Below the pieces are notes generated by a model. The model saw only the letters and a list, made by a program, of their open reading frames with translations. It was not told the origin of the DNA and made no database searches. The position numbers were made by a program, and so were the translations under genes. Below, in pieces: positions 32,201 to 39,638 of a DNA stretch of 64,000 nucleotides; the first letter of the stretch is position 1; each line of letters begins with the position of its first letter. This stretch comes from Phytophthora vignae f. sp. vignae (Eukaryota; Oomycota; Peronosporomycetes; Peronosporales; Peronosporaceae), in the NCBI GenBank assembly GCA_016169955.1, contig JABJUM010000015.1, forward strand, positions 1,116,001 through 1,180,000, written 5' to 3'.

Positions 32201-33171
32201 ATGACGACGCTGCGGCGCAGATGATGTGGGGAAGCACTCGAACCAGCTACGAAGCTGACCACACTACGTATCCTCAGCAAATTGGTGAAGGGGAAGCACC
32301 GCAAGTTCCTGCCCTCCCATTTACTGTTCGAGGTCGAGTACCCATTCGAACTCATCGTGACCCCGGCAGAGTGATTGTACCAGCTGAACCTTCTCCTTCA
32401 ACTTCGAGCGTCACCGAGTCCAGCCTTCCCCGAAGCCGTACAATATTACCAGAGGAAGAGCATAACCTCCCGAGCCGTATCAAGCCATCCAGTCTACCCC
32501 AAAAGGCAGCAAGTATTCAAACTACGCCCCGAATTCCCACACCTCCACCCGTGGCTACCTTCATCCCTCTGGTTGAAGACACCACTCGCAGTCCAGCCGT
32601 GTCAAGGGAGGAGAGACTGAACGAGCTTCGTCAAAAGAAACTGCGGAAACTACAGCAAACGCGAGATTTATCCCTGCAGCAGCACAAGGAGAAGCAGAAC
32701 CAGCGTCAAGCACAGAAACCGCTATCATTCGCCAGCTCCGTTTACTCCAAGAAGGCGTCGAACCGCCAGCTCATGCAGAACGCATTGGAGTTCACCTTAC
32801 TCGCAGGAGGATCCATGGAGAAGGAGCGGACGCTGGCGCTGCAGGCCTTGGCTGAATCTACTTGTGACAACTTCATTGTGCTGCTGAAATCCGCGAAAGA
32901 GTTGAAATTCCGCGCGCTCTACGAGAATCACGTGGAACGAAACTTGGCAACGCGGATCTACTCCGTTTTGCCGAGCAATTCGTCGAGAGCTCCGTTGAAA
33001 ATCACTAGCAGTGAAATGATCGCGCAGTTTTTCAAGTACAGCTCCGCAAAGAAACAATTCCTGCCGGTACCTACCCGGTCGTTCACTGTAAAGACCGACG
33101 CGTGTGCACTAGTGGACCAACTTGTCTTCAAGGGGAAATCAAAGAGCACAGCTCTGGCACGATTGCTCTAG
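29278..33171 (+). CDS. CAMSAP/Patronin-like protein with C-terminal CKK domain
   Basis: 1297 residues. The C-terminal 140 residues (from about 1160: SNRQLMQNALEFTLLAGG, FIVLLKSAKELKFRALYE, EMIAQFFKYSSAKKQF, SFTVKTDACALVDQL) match the CKK domain of CAMSAP/Patronin proteins, which bind microtubules and mark minus ends. A Lys/Arg/Gln-rich helix precedes it (about 1115-1150). The N-terminal 240 residues form a folded, helical region of the kind expected of a calponin-homology domain, though I cannot confirm it. Residues 250-1110 are acidic, Ser/Pro-rich and probably disordered. The ATG at 29278 is preferred over 29218, which would add a hydrophobic stretch lying in the duplicated flank. I infer a microtubule minus-end protein. 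Confidence 0.82.
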   Translation: MSKKKALSPTASLATCLDFAARVLSSTASVQEICTKPVLAPMVVEAHRYGQQATKHLEPGTPADVRKLLKVLQGSKLSGGSPVAGLEVADLTWDFEGAVADTLEMEMEELKDRAAMNSTDTCVVFSASTPVSNGGQAVIWFPQKYYDDPRDEEDRRSIVKKQQILVYVCPGRVKVVKSVGDLVKKLYDELPSLREKAAVYKVWAVLKGAPRTDNQQEHEASLKQEVELEDSKASQITVERLDGSLNRLADPIASVPSNLEPSRPNDTVRVSTESRKSRSDQNLRGSLAGRMNSCGGGDSVSKETFETGSQPQQDVNVDQEELSPLPPRFTVFKDVSSLQQRPGGSIFSFGVHKKMSTELPLTSSQHLLQDLGVNERDADNDEILERDGGDAASVESGTGCTGDNHAQASWRKKNVVSSSVPVFSPERCVDHDVGLGGGAHLPQGLAWQSLDGKVLRRSVRPTCEDLKESGKASGVNNQEDDEDDAGGSAPGAAEAITSVVEEPRPAEMETPQVESSEQFPESAVLEQIDSLDGDGTTIFKFGSDLNQGNECQVSDGRLSTGASASEMPTDIQSAGHAEASDEQDRYCGDDASPVEPSDKVEVSRPIHTELSVSPPRPKPAPVNYKEKLGARIWWELEYTARKLEREEMMERRQQAHRSEGSKRATTTSEASRPKLGHRTGPQRLEPTGWSKYLRPQRQNEVSVSTDEPVDGGLNEPPSSVGAGFAPELMQEVVDTVDAASSMTESKAVVSPTMLPRSNQEIDNPPSEALPSAVQTHLQGSNNQFPLKEETEALQQLTTPRQSVEISTRKEHQEGTHNLPVQEDSESPRGICEPSTLPPPKALFDPLMQKSLRSSKDVTPSNTEKEVTKQLDSSRTEISTSTKYHEVYLNPPRQVDWELDRNDVQSPALQASLPRVRDSSSKVKLNEDAPSEMRGSRRSLKRFSTSKSVVDSVHSSVARSYFPVEMKVNGPFKQNDDDAAAQMMWGSTRTSYEADHTTYPQQIGEGEAPQVPALPFTVRGRVPIRTHRDPGRVIVPAEPSPSTSSVTESSLPRSRTILPEEEHNLPSRIKPSSLPQKAASIQTTPRIPTPPPVATFIPLVEDTTRSPAVSREERLNELRQKKLRKLQQTRDLSLQQHKEKQNQRQAQKPLSFASSVYSKKASNRQLMQNALEFTLLAGGSMEKERTLALQALAESTCDNFIVLLKSAKELKFRALYENHVERNLATRIYSVLPSNSSRAPLKITSSEMIAQFFKYSSAKKQFLPVPTRSFTVKTDACALVDQLVFKGKSKSTALARLL

Positions 33172-33228
33172 TCAATAGACTTCAATAGCTTTCGTACTTA
33201 TTATTCTCATATTCTTCGAAGGGAAGTC

Positions 33229-34023
33229 ATGGAGCGACTTCTCCGTGAGCTGGAGCTCGTTGACCTCTACGTTCCTCCACCGGCAAACGACGAAGAAGAT
33301 TCGGCCATTCTGGTGGCACACCACGTACCGTTGGAGACGTGGAATCGATTCGCAGAGCTGGACGAGTTGCCTCGCGGTCTCCGGCTCAACCAACTGGCGT
33401 GGGGCGATGGACGAGTGTGGGTGGTTGAGTTCCCCCTTTCAGTTGGGCATGAAAGTGCTCTAGGCCGCATTCAAGTGGTGTTTGCTATGGCCTTTGGTCT
33501 TTGTACCTCGAGTCGTGGACGAGCGAACCTCACTGGACCAAATGGACTAATTGGAGAACAATTAACGTTCGCGCCAGACTACGCGTACCTCCCGCTGCCT
33601 ACAATTCCTGGAGCCCAAGTGCCACCGGGCGGGGCGAGTCTGATCGTGGAGGTCATGCGCAACGAGCCGTGGGCGTTGGTCCGGCCTAAGCTGGAAATGT
33701 ACCGACAACTTGATGGCCTCCAGTATATTTTCTGTCTGAAGATGTCCCGCGCGATGCAGCGCTGGTCCTATGAGCTCTTCGACGTCGGTCACGGCGATCC
33801 AGCCTACCCTGATGATGCCGAGCAGCACTCTTTCAGCATCAGTGAGGCGGACGTTCCAGTCAGCCACCAGCACTTCGTCCGCTTCGACTCCAAGCGCGTC
33901 CTCGGTTTGCCGAACACTGCGCAGTTGCGCGCCGAGTTTCCAGACCAGGTCGTCATCGATGTTGTCGCTTTGGCGCAGCATGCGCGTATGGCCGCACGTA
34001 CTGCGGGCGAAGCAGTACTGTAG
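33229..34023 (+). CDS. Uma2-like PD-(D/E)XK nuclease-fold protein
   Basis: 264 residues. The central pattern FAPDYAYLP (Asp117), then about 23 residues later SLIVEVMRN (Glu141), followed by KLEMYRQLDGLQYIF, is that of the Uma2/DUF820 family. That family has the restriction-endonuclease fold and is widespread in cyanobacteria. The Lys of KLEMY is the usual conserved one, but the second acidic/Lys position of the EXK motif is Glu-Val-Met here, so nuclease activity is uncertain. No signal peptide is present. It starts 57 nt after the CAMSAP-like stop and converges on the seven-TM gene (81-nt gap). Bacterial ancestry is an inference from family distribution. Confidence 0.65.
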   Translation: MERLLRELELVDLYVPPPANDEEDSAILVAHHVPLETWNRFAELDELPRGLRLNQLAWGDGRVWVVEFPLSVGHESALGRIQVVFAMAFGLCTSSRGRANLTGPNGLIGEQLTFAPDYAYLPLPTIPGAQVPPGGASLIVEVMRNEPWALVRPKLEMYRQLDGLQYIFCLKMSRAMQRWSYELFDVGHGDPAYPDDAEQHSFSISEADVPVSHQHFVRFDSKRVLGLPNTAQLRAEFPDQVVIDVVALAQHARMAARTAGEAVL

Positions 34024-34103
34024 TTCCATGCCTAACAACAATATGGTGATCTTCTACATCGTAATTGCGGCTTTAGTGTTCGATGCGAAAATAGTAAGTA
34101 CCC

Positions 34104-35333
34104 TTACGGCTGCCAGTTCCTCCTCTCGGGAATTGGTCGATACCCTCGGAACGCTGGCAGAGCCGAGCGCGCCGGTAGTACACAGAGCAGCGCCATGAGC
34201 ATGGCCCACTCGATGGGGAACTCGAGCACTTCCACCATCACGACCCAGCGCAGCAGCCCGTCGTTCGTGTGGGCTGCTCCATCGGCCGCTATGCCCGAGG
34301 GGAAGAAGAAGGCCGGGTTGGCCTGCACCACATCATGCAGCGGCAGGTGCGGCCAGTGGACGTCCGTCGTGTGCGTCGTGTTCCCCACCACTGAGCTCGA
34401 CGCTTCGTCCGACGGCGGCGTGCACTGCGACGCGGCCAGCAGCAGCAATGACACAGTGTGCATGAGGCAGAACACTGCAGCGATGAACGCAATGCGTCGG
34501 ATGTTCCTCTTGCGATGACTCACGTCCTCCGCCGCCTTGTCCAGCAGCACGCACATCTTCTCTCCGTACGCGGGCAGCAGCACCACACAGGCGGCCCAGC
34601 AGCAGACCAACAGCATCGTGGCCACGAGCAGCAGACTGCGGCGGATGTTGCTGGCCGGCTGCTGTCTCGCGAAGAGGAACATGCCCATCTGCAGCAGGTA
34701 CACGGCCACCATGAGTCTGATGAAGAGCAGCCTCGGCGGAGGCGGCGGCTTGAGGGCCGACACGGGCGACGACACGGCCGTGGCCCCACTGTCCCTCCGC
34801 TCGTCCAGATCGGGGGCCCCTCGAGTGTGCAGACTCTGCAGTAGCGCGTCGGCCTCGCGCCGCTTCGAGGAGCGCGCGCGGGCCGATGGCCCGCCCTGCA
34901 CCTTGTCCACCATGGCGGCCCACGTGTTGAACACGAGCAGGAAGACGCTGGCCAGCACGAGCGACGCCGAGGCGCCCAGCAGCTGCCACAGGAATACCAA
35001 CTGCAGGTACGACAGGTGCAGGTGGGCCGCGTCCCGGTCCAGCAGGCCGCTCGCGTGCGACTGGAACAGCGCCAGCATCCACAGCGCCACGAGCACGAAG
35101 GCCGCGGCTCGGAGCGAGGCGCCCAGCGCCAGGAGCCCGTAGAGACGCACGGCCGTGCGGTCCCGACGCCAAGTGCGCAGCATCCGGCGCGCGGCCACGA
35201 GTCCTGGCACGAGGAACAGCGCGCCGCACGAGTACACGCTGGCGTACACGAGGTACACGAACGAAGTAGACGTGGCCGCCGGCAGGTCGGCCGCCGAGGA
35301 GGAGGAGGAAGCGCTGGCCGATGTCATGGCCAT
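34104..35333 (-). CDS. Seven-transmembrane protein, possibly THH1/TOM1/TOM3 type
   Basis: 409 residues. After a Ser/Ala-rich N-terminus there are seven hydrophobic segments at about 24-46, 64-88, 107-136, 199-218, 230-253, 277-298 and 363-390. The third is preceded by LHLSYLQLVFLWQLLG. A Pro/Arg-rich loop (about 140-195) lies between segments 3 and 4. The pattern of a charged RLYGLLALGASLRAAAF segment followed by a long third helix recalls THH1/TOM1/TOM3 proteins, plant and stramenopile membrane proteins related to GPCR-like folds, but I am not sure. A GPCR-like protein is the alternative. GC-rich, single exon. Confidence 0.75.
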   Translation of the reverse strand: MAMTSASASSSSSAADLPAATSTSFVYLVYASVYSCGALFLVPGLVAARRMLRTWRRDRTAVRLYGLLALGASLRAAAFVLVALWMLALFQSHASGLLDRDAAHLHLSYLQLVFLWQLLGASASLVLASVFLLVFNTWAAMVDKVQGGPSARARSSKRREADALLQSLHTRGAPDLDERRDSGATAVSSPVSALKPPPPPRLLFIRLMVAVYLLQMGMFLFARQQPASNIRRSLLLVATMLLVCCWAACVVLLPAYGEKMCVLLDKAAEDVSHRKRNIRRIAFIAAVFCLMHTVSLLLLAASQCTPPSDEASSSVVGNTTHTTDVHWPHLPLHDVVQANPAFFFPSGIAADGAAHTNDGLLRWVVMVEVLEFPIEWAMLMALLCVLPARSALPAFRGYRPIPERRNWQP

Positions 35334-35752
35334 GAGCGGACGCGATCCGTAGACGATTGACCGGTTGAAGTGGCCCGGTCTTGGTAGAGTTGCAGATTAG
35401 GGGTCCTTCTCCAGCTAGCATCGTCGGCACAGGTTGCTTGTTGAGGGTGTTTGTACGGTCGTGTCTAAAGTTTGTCCGCTTCCAGATTGCGACTTAAATA
35501 CGGTAGAACATTTTGCTAAGCTTGGCACTGGATTCCGATTCCCGTACCGGTAGCCTGAATTATTGTCTAAAAACTAGTGTACAAACCTCGGTTAGATATT
35601 TATTGGGTCGTCTGCGGGTCTGGTAAGGCCGAGGGTCGGGTGGTCACCGGCGCCGAGATCTTGCGGTCCAAAGATCGCTGGTCAGCTGTCCGAACTGTAA
35701 AGTACTCGTAAATTACTGCGCAAAATAAATTGTAGTAAAAGGACCTCCCGAA
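35334..35752. other. Intergenic region upstream of the seven-TM gene
   Basis: About 420 bases between the start of the minus-strand seven-TM gene and the pogo-like element. No gene or clear initiator was found. Confidence 0.5.
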
Positions 35753-35916
35753 TACAGCAACGGACAGAATGCAACTGCCACCAAAAGCCAACGCAAAACG
35801 GGCGCGCAAGATACGACACTACAAGCATATCCAAATATTATCCAATCAGAGCACTCAAAACGTTACATCGAAATATTAAATCACCGCTCCAATTCTGAGC
35901 CAGTCACTAGGTAAAA

Positions 35917-36345
35917 ATGGAGGCAGCCAGCAGAGCACCGCCGGAGCCCCCACCGGAGGATCTCCCCCCTGCGCCACCAGAGGAGAGCGCAATTGAGGCC
36001 CTCCTGAACGATGTCTTCTCGCAGCCTCAGGAGCGTCGAAGGCACTACTCCATGAAGGAGAAACGGCGCATCCTTCTTGCTACAGAAGGACTCAGCCACC
36101 GCGAGGCTGCAAGGGCTCAGAAAATCCCGCGGTGGACCTACACTACCTGGCGCAAAAGCAAGGACGACATTTTTGCCTTCACCGGCAGCGAAAAGACTCT
36201 ATCGCGGGCGCCAGGTCGCCCCGAGAGCATTCCGTTCGGCCCCGAGCTCATCATCTTCATGAAGGACACCCGCCGCGACAGTAGGGCCCTCACAGCCTCT
36301 GTCATGGCTACATACATTCGCCGAGAGTACCCCGACTGGTTATAG
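35917..36345 (+). pseudogene. N-terminal part of pogo-like transposase
   Basis: 142 residues: a Pro-rich leader, then a helix-turn-helix DNA-binding region (RRHYSMKEKRRILLATEGLS, HREAARAQKIPRWTYTTWRK). A second, homeodomain-like region (SRALTASVMATYIRREYPDWL) is cut by a TAG 14 bases before the nested insertion at 36358. The DDE domain is absent. Confidence 0.7.
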
Positions 36346-36357
36346 GACTACAGAACT

Positions 36358-36892
36358 CTGCCTGAATACCGAACGCCTGATATATATAAGGGCTCTAGGT
36401 TTATAAAGTGATCTCAGCGTTACCATAAAAAAGGCTGTACTGAATTAGTTTAGTTTAGAAGGACTTTGAGGCTTGCTTTGTTAATCAAGCCCAAGCGAAG
36501 CCAGAAGTGCTGAATTGTTTCAGCGCTGACCTTTGACCAAACGTGTTCGCACCACATCAGTGCGGTTAGTAGCTCTAATTTGTAAGGACTATCTGCTCCC
36601 TCTCCTAGTTGATCTAGTGCATGCATCATCTTTTCAAAAAGCACATACCTTTTGATGAAGTAGATTATTCCATGGTCCATTGAAAATGTGAAAGTGGAAA
36701 GGTATAGAAGACCGCACAGGCAATCAAAAGCGCGCCAATTTTCAACTGCACAGCTTAGTACCTCTGGCCAAACAAAGGTATCCTGGATTTTTACATCAGT
36801 ACCTTTGCCCATCTCCGTTCGACCAGTCGTTGGACCTTGAAGTATTAGTTATATGAGGTTATGTATTGTATACCCGTTCGGTATTTAGGCAG
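36358..36892. mobile_element. Nested 535-bp inverted-repeat element
   Basis: 18-bp inverted repeats with one mismatch, CTGCCTGAATACCGAACG at 36358-36375 and its complement at 36875-36892, lie inside the pogo-like element. A minus-strand frame (36450-36812) encodes a transposase-like tail. No clear target duplication was found; the immediate flanks differ. Confidence 0.65.
36450..36812 (-). pseudogene. Transposase C-terminal fragment within the nested element
   Basis: 120 codons in reverse orientation to the host element. LLTALMWCEHVWSKVSAETI followed by QHFWLRLGLI matches the conserved end of Tc1/pogo-type transposases, where a Trp-x2-Val-x3-Thr-Ile pattern precedes a Cys/His-Phe helix. The upstream half is less clear. 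Confidence 0.45.
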
Positions 36893-36954
36893 ATTTCTGT
36901 ACACCAGCAGCAAAAAAGATGACTTCACAGCGTATGAGTCACTGCTGAGGCGAA

Positions 36955-37108
36955 GCTCAAGCCGTTATGGCTGTTTGAAGATGCTACCGCCACAACTGCA
37001 AAAGAGAAACGGCTAGCTACGATCAAGCGTGCAATTGAAGCGTGGGAGTCCATTGACGTCGACACCATCAAGAGTGCTTTTAACAAAGCACTCAAGACTA
37101 ACTTTTAG
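36955..37108 (+). pseudogene. C-terminal tail of the pogo-like transposase
   Basis: One frame reads KLKPLWLFEDATATTAKEKR then AIEAWESIDVDTIKSAFNKA and ends at a stop near 37108. This is the same W-x2-I-x3-T-I pattern as in the nested fragment, but on the plus strand. It completes the host element after the nested insertion. Confidence 0.55.
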
Positions 37109-37251
37109 AGCAAATACAGCTGCCCTCTAATTTTGTCTCTAATTTGTACTAATTTGCAACCTCGGCATTTCTGCACATCCAAAGGATACAGCTGTTTCAA
37201 CTAAAGGAAAGTGGCAGTTGCATTCTGTCCGTTGCTGTACAGGCTTGCAAG

Positions 37252-37310
37252 TCGCAGGTGAACGAGCTATAATGTTGCAACTTGCAACATTATAGCTCGT
37301 TCACCTGCGA
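37252..37310. repeat. Perfect 59-bp palindrome
   Basis: Arms 37252-37280 and 37282-37310 are exact reverse complements (29 bp each) around a single central base. It begins 13 bases after the pogo target duplication. A second hairpin (ATAGTGTATT and its complement, about 37319-37340) follows immediately. Confidence 0.9.
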
Positions 37311-37340
37311 AGGAGATAATAGTGTATTTTAATACACTAT

Positions 37341-39571
37341 CATATTAAAATATGTAAAACAAAGAAATAAGTAGATCGATAGAGTCTAAGTAGGACACTC
37401 GGCCAGGCGCGGTGTCTAGGAAAAAAAAAATATCGGGTTGCAGCGCTCGCCTTCGCTCGCTCGCGCAACCCCCCCCCCCCCACCCCACCCCACCCCCGCC
37501 TGATCGGCGGGTGTTGGTGACCGGTGAGCGCATTGAGTGAGCCTAGCGTTCGCATTCGCTCGCCCTCGGCCGTACTCCCCATTTTGGTCTCTAAGCGAGT
37601 TGAGGGTCAGTCCGTGAGGATGACTAGTTTTCCGATAGGCGGTAAGAACCTGAGGCTGATGTTGCTATTAGTGGGGAGCCGGCGAATGCCGCAGTCTAGA
37701 TCTCACTTTGAATTCTTCTTTGAGGTGCTGAACCCGCCTCGCCACGCCCTCGAATTCAAGTCGAGGCAAAATATATTCATTTGCCCCCTTACGCCGGTGA
37801 GATGGACGCATGAGGAAAGGACATCCGCCAGGCTAAGCCCATAGTGGGTACACTACGGTTTATTTACTGCTAGTAAGTCACCTAGGCCGACTAATCGATA
37901 TTTCCCTGACACAGGTATGGGTCGGGCACGAAAATAATAATAGATTCGCTGTAATATCTTCACGGATCTGGATATGGCTCACACTGTCCCGCTACCCTAC
38001 CAGACCCGCAGGCAACCAGATTAATAAACTACCACAAACCACGTCCAGCCCGTAGGTTGAGTCGGCGATTTGGTCTCTATTTTTAAGAAAAAATGGTACA
38101 GATCTACTTGCATTTCTGTGTCGTGCCTAGGCTCATGGCATCACTTCCCTTGTCTTCTGCTTCGGCTAGTGCTGTAGATGCTTGCGAATGCGAACTCGTC
38201 TTCGTCGTCCACGTCAAGCATTTGTAAAATACATGTACATGCCAGCAACGCAGGTTCCCTGTTTTCGCTGCGATTTGTACGATCATGTGTACAGTAAGAC
38301 ATATTATATTGGGTGGATGTGTGTGTGCGGGGGTATACCCGCCGACAGAAGCAAAGTTGGTGTCGGCGATAAGTTGGCGACAGATCCTACAGGAATCGGT
38401 CACTATTTGTTAACTTTTTGAAAGTTTCTAATCTAGCTGATCTGAGTATTTTCTGGTAGCTTTGCTCAGGGACTCTCTTGCAGCAAGAGCAAGAGTCGGT
38501 GGACGAGAGACCGACTGTGGAGTAGTAGTGCCGTAGATGACTAAAACATATTCAACAAAACATCGGAATGCTGTTTTTCCACGATTGGTATAATTTCCTT
38601 TGGTATCCAGCACAAAGTGCACCTCCTCCTACCAATACGGGAAGTTAAACATACTTCTAGTGAATATAATATATAGTTTGGTTAAGTGTGTAAAATATAT
38701 TGATAGCTTTGACACCTGGTCTCTCTCGAATCAGCGCCCTGTAACTCAGGTTTGAATGGCAAAAACCTGCTAGCTTTTACATGTAAATTAGTTCATCTTT
38801 GAACTGTTCACTATAAAAACTTGTGTCTAAATTCTCTTTTGGCCCGGCACGCAAGACTCAGCATACGTTACAACAAAGTCACGAGGAAACAACTTTAAGG
38901 GACCTACCAGTATTCATCAGAAACGTCGACAGGCAGTCTGAAACTACGACGACAACGACAGACTTCTTGCAATAAATCAGTGTAGTGTAATAAATTAAAA
39001 GAGGAAGAGCCAATTCCAGGAAATATAAAGTCAGTAGACGTGGAGGCGATCTGTCCATTTAAATTTGCCTCGCATGCAAATGCAAATGCGATGTCGTTCG
39101 AAGGATACATTCAATCCTTTCCTACGTTTCAATAGAAACTATTGAATTGATCCCTGATTTTATTGCTGGTGAAACTATTAATACTTGTATCTTTTAAGAG
39201 AACGAGTGGGTTTGAATATAATGTTATGTCGGATTAACTTGCCAAACCTTATAGGCGAAACTTATTAAGGAAATTACATGTGACGAGGGCACGCTTGTAA
39301 CTTCCAGCATTGATTTTACTACGTCTAGGTCAAATCAAGAGTTCAGTACCGGGAATTAGGTTATCAGTCGTCATTCGTTGTGGGTTCAGACTGCAGGTCC
39401 CTTATCACCGTTTTGAGTTAGTCTCCTTGATTCTTGTAACGCGTGCTAATTTATTCAAAACGTAAATATAATACAGTCTGTCTACACCTTGTGCAACGGA
39501 TCTCGGACACCCAAAACTTCTGCATTATTCCTGCGCCTTGTGCAACGGATCTCGGACACCCAAAAAGCTCT
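37341..39571. other. Gene-free stretch before the ABC transporter
   Basis: About 2.2 kb without a supported gene. At 37440-37500 a GCTCGC-rich segment is followed by runs of 14, 4, 4 and 5 C (G-quadruplex potential on the minus strand). The rest is A/T-rich. Short frames at 37524-37844 and 38104-38403 show no protein pattern. Confidence 0.5.
39487..39565. repeat. Direct 30-bp repeat, 49-bp period, in the ABC transporter leader
   Basis: The block starting CCTTGTGCAACGGATCTCGG occurs exactly twice, at 39487-39516 and 39536-39565. It lies just before the putative initiator and the chosen start of the ABC transporter. Confidence 0.9.
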
Positions 39572-39589
39572 TGTCATTCGCGAATTGGC
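39572..39589 (+). promoter_or_regulatory. Possible initiator for the ABC transporter
   Basis: TGTCATTCGCGAATTGGC partly fits the oomycete initiator and lies 50-67 nt before the ATG at 39639. Confidence 0.4.
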
Positions 39590-39638
39590 ACGCTCACGGC
39601 CTAGCTGTTCCCCGTTCAAGTTCAAACCCAAGGCCAAG

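Larger units (their letters stand above)
35755..37237. mobile_element. pogo-like DNA transposon, 1483 bp, TA target duplication
   Basis: Perfect 27-bp terminal inverted repeats (35755-35781, beginning CAGCAACGGACAGAATGC, and 37211-37237) are flanked by TA on both sides (35753-35754 and 37238-37239). CAG ends with a TA duplication are the signature of the pogo branch of Tc1/mariner. Inside are the N-terminal part of a transposase (35917-36345) and a C-terminal tail (36955-37108) on the plus strand. A second element is inserted between them and the catalytic core is missing, so it is non-autonomous. Confidence 0.85.
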
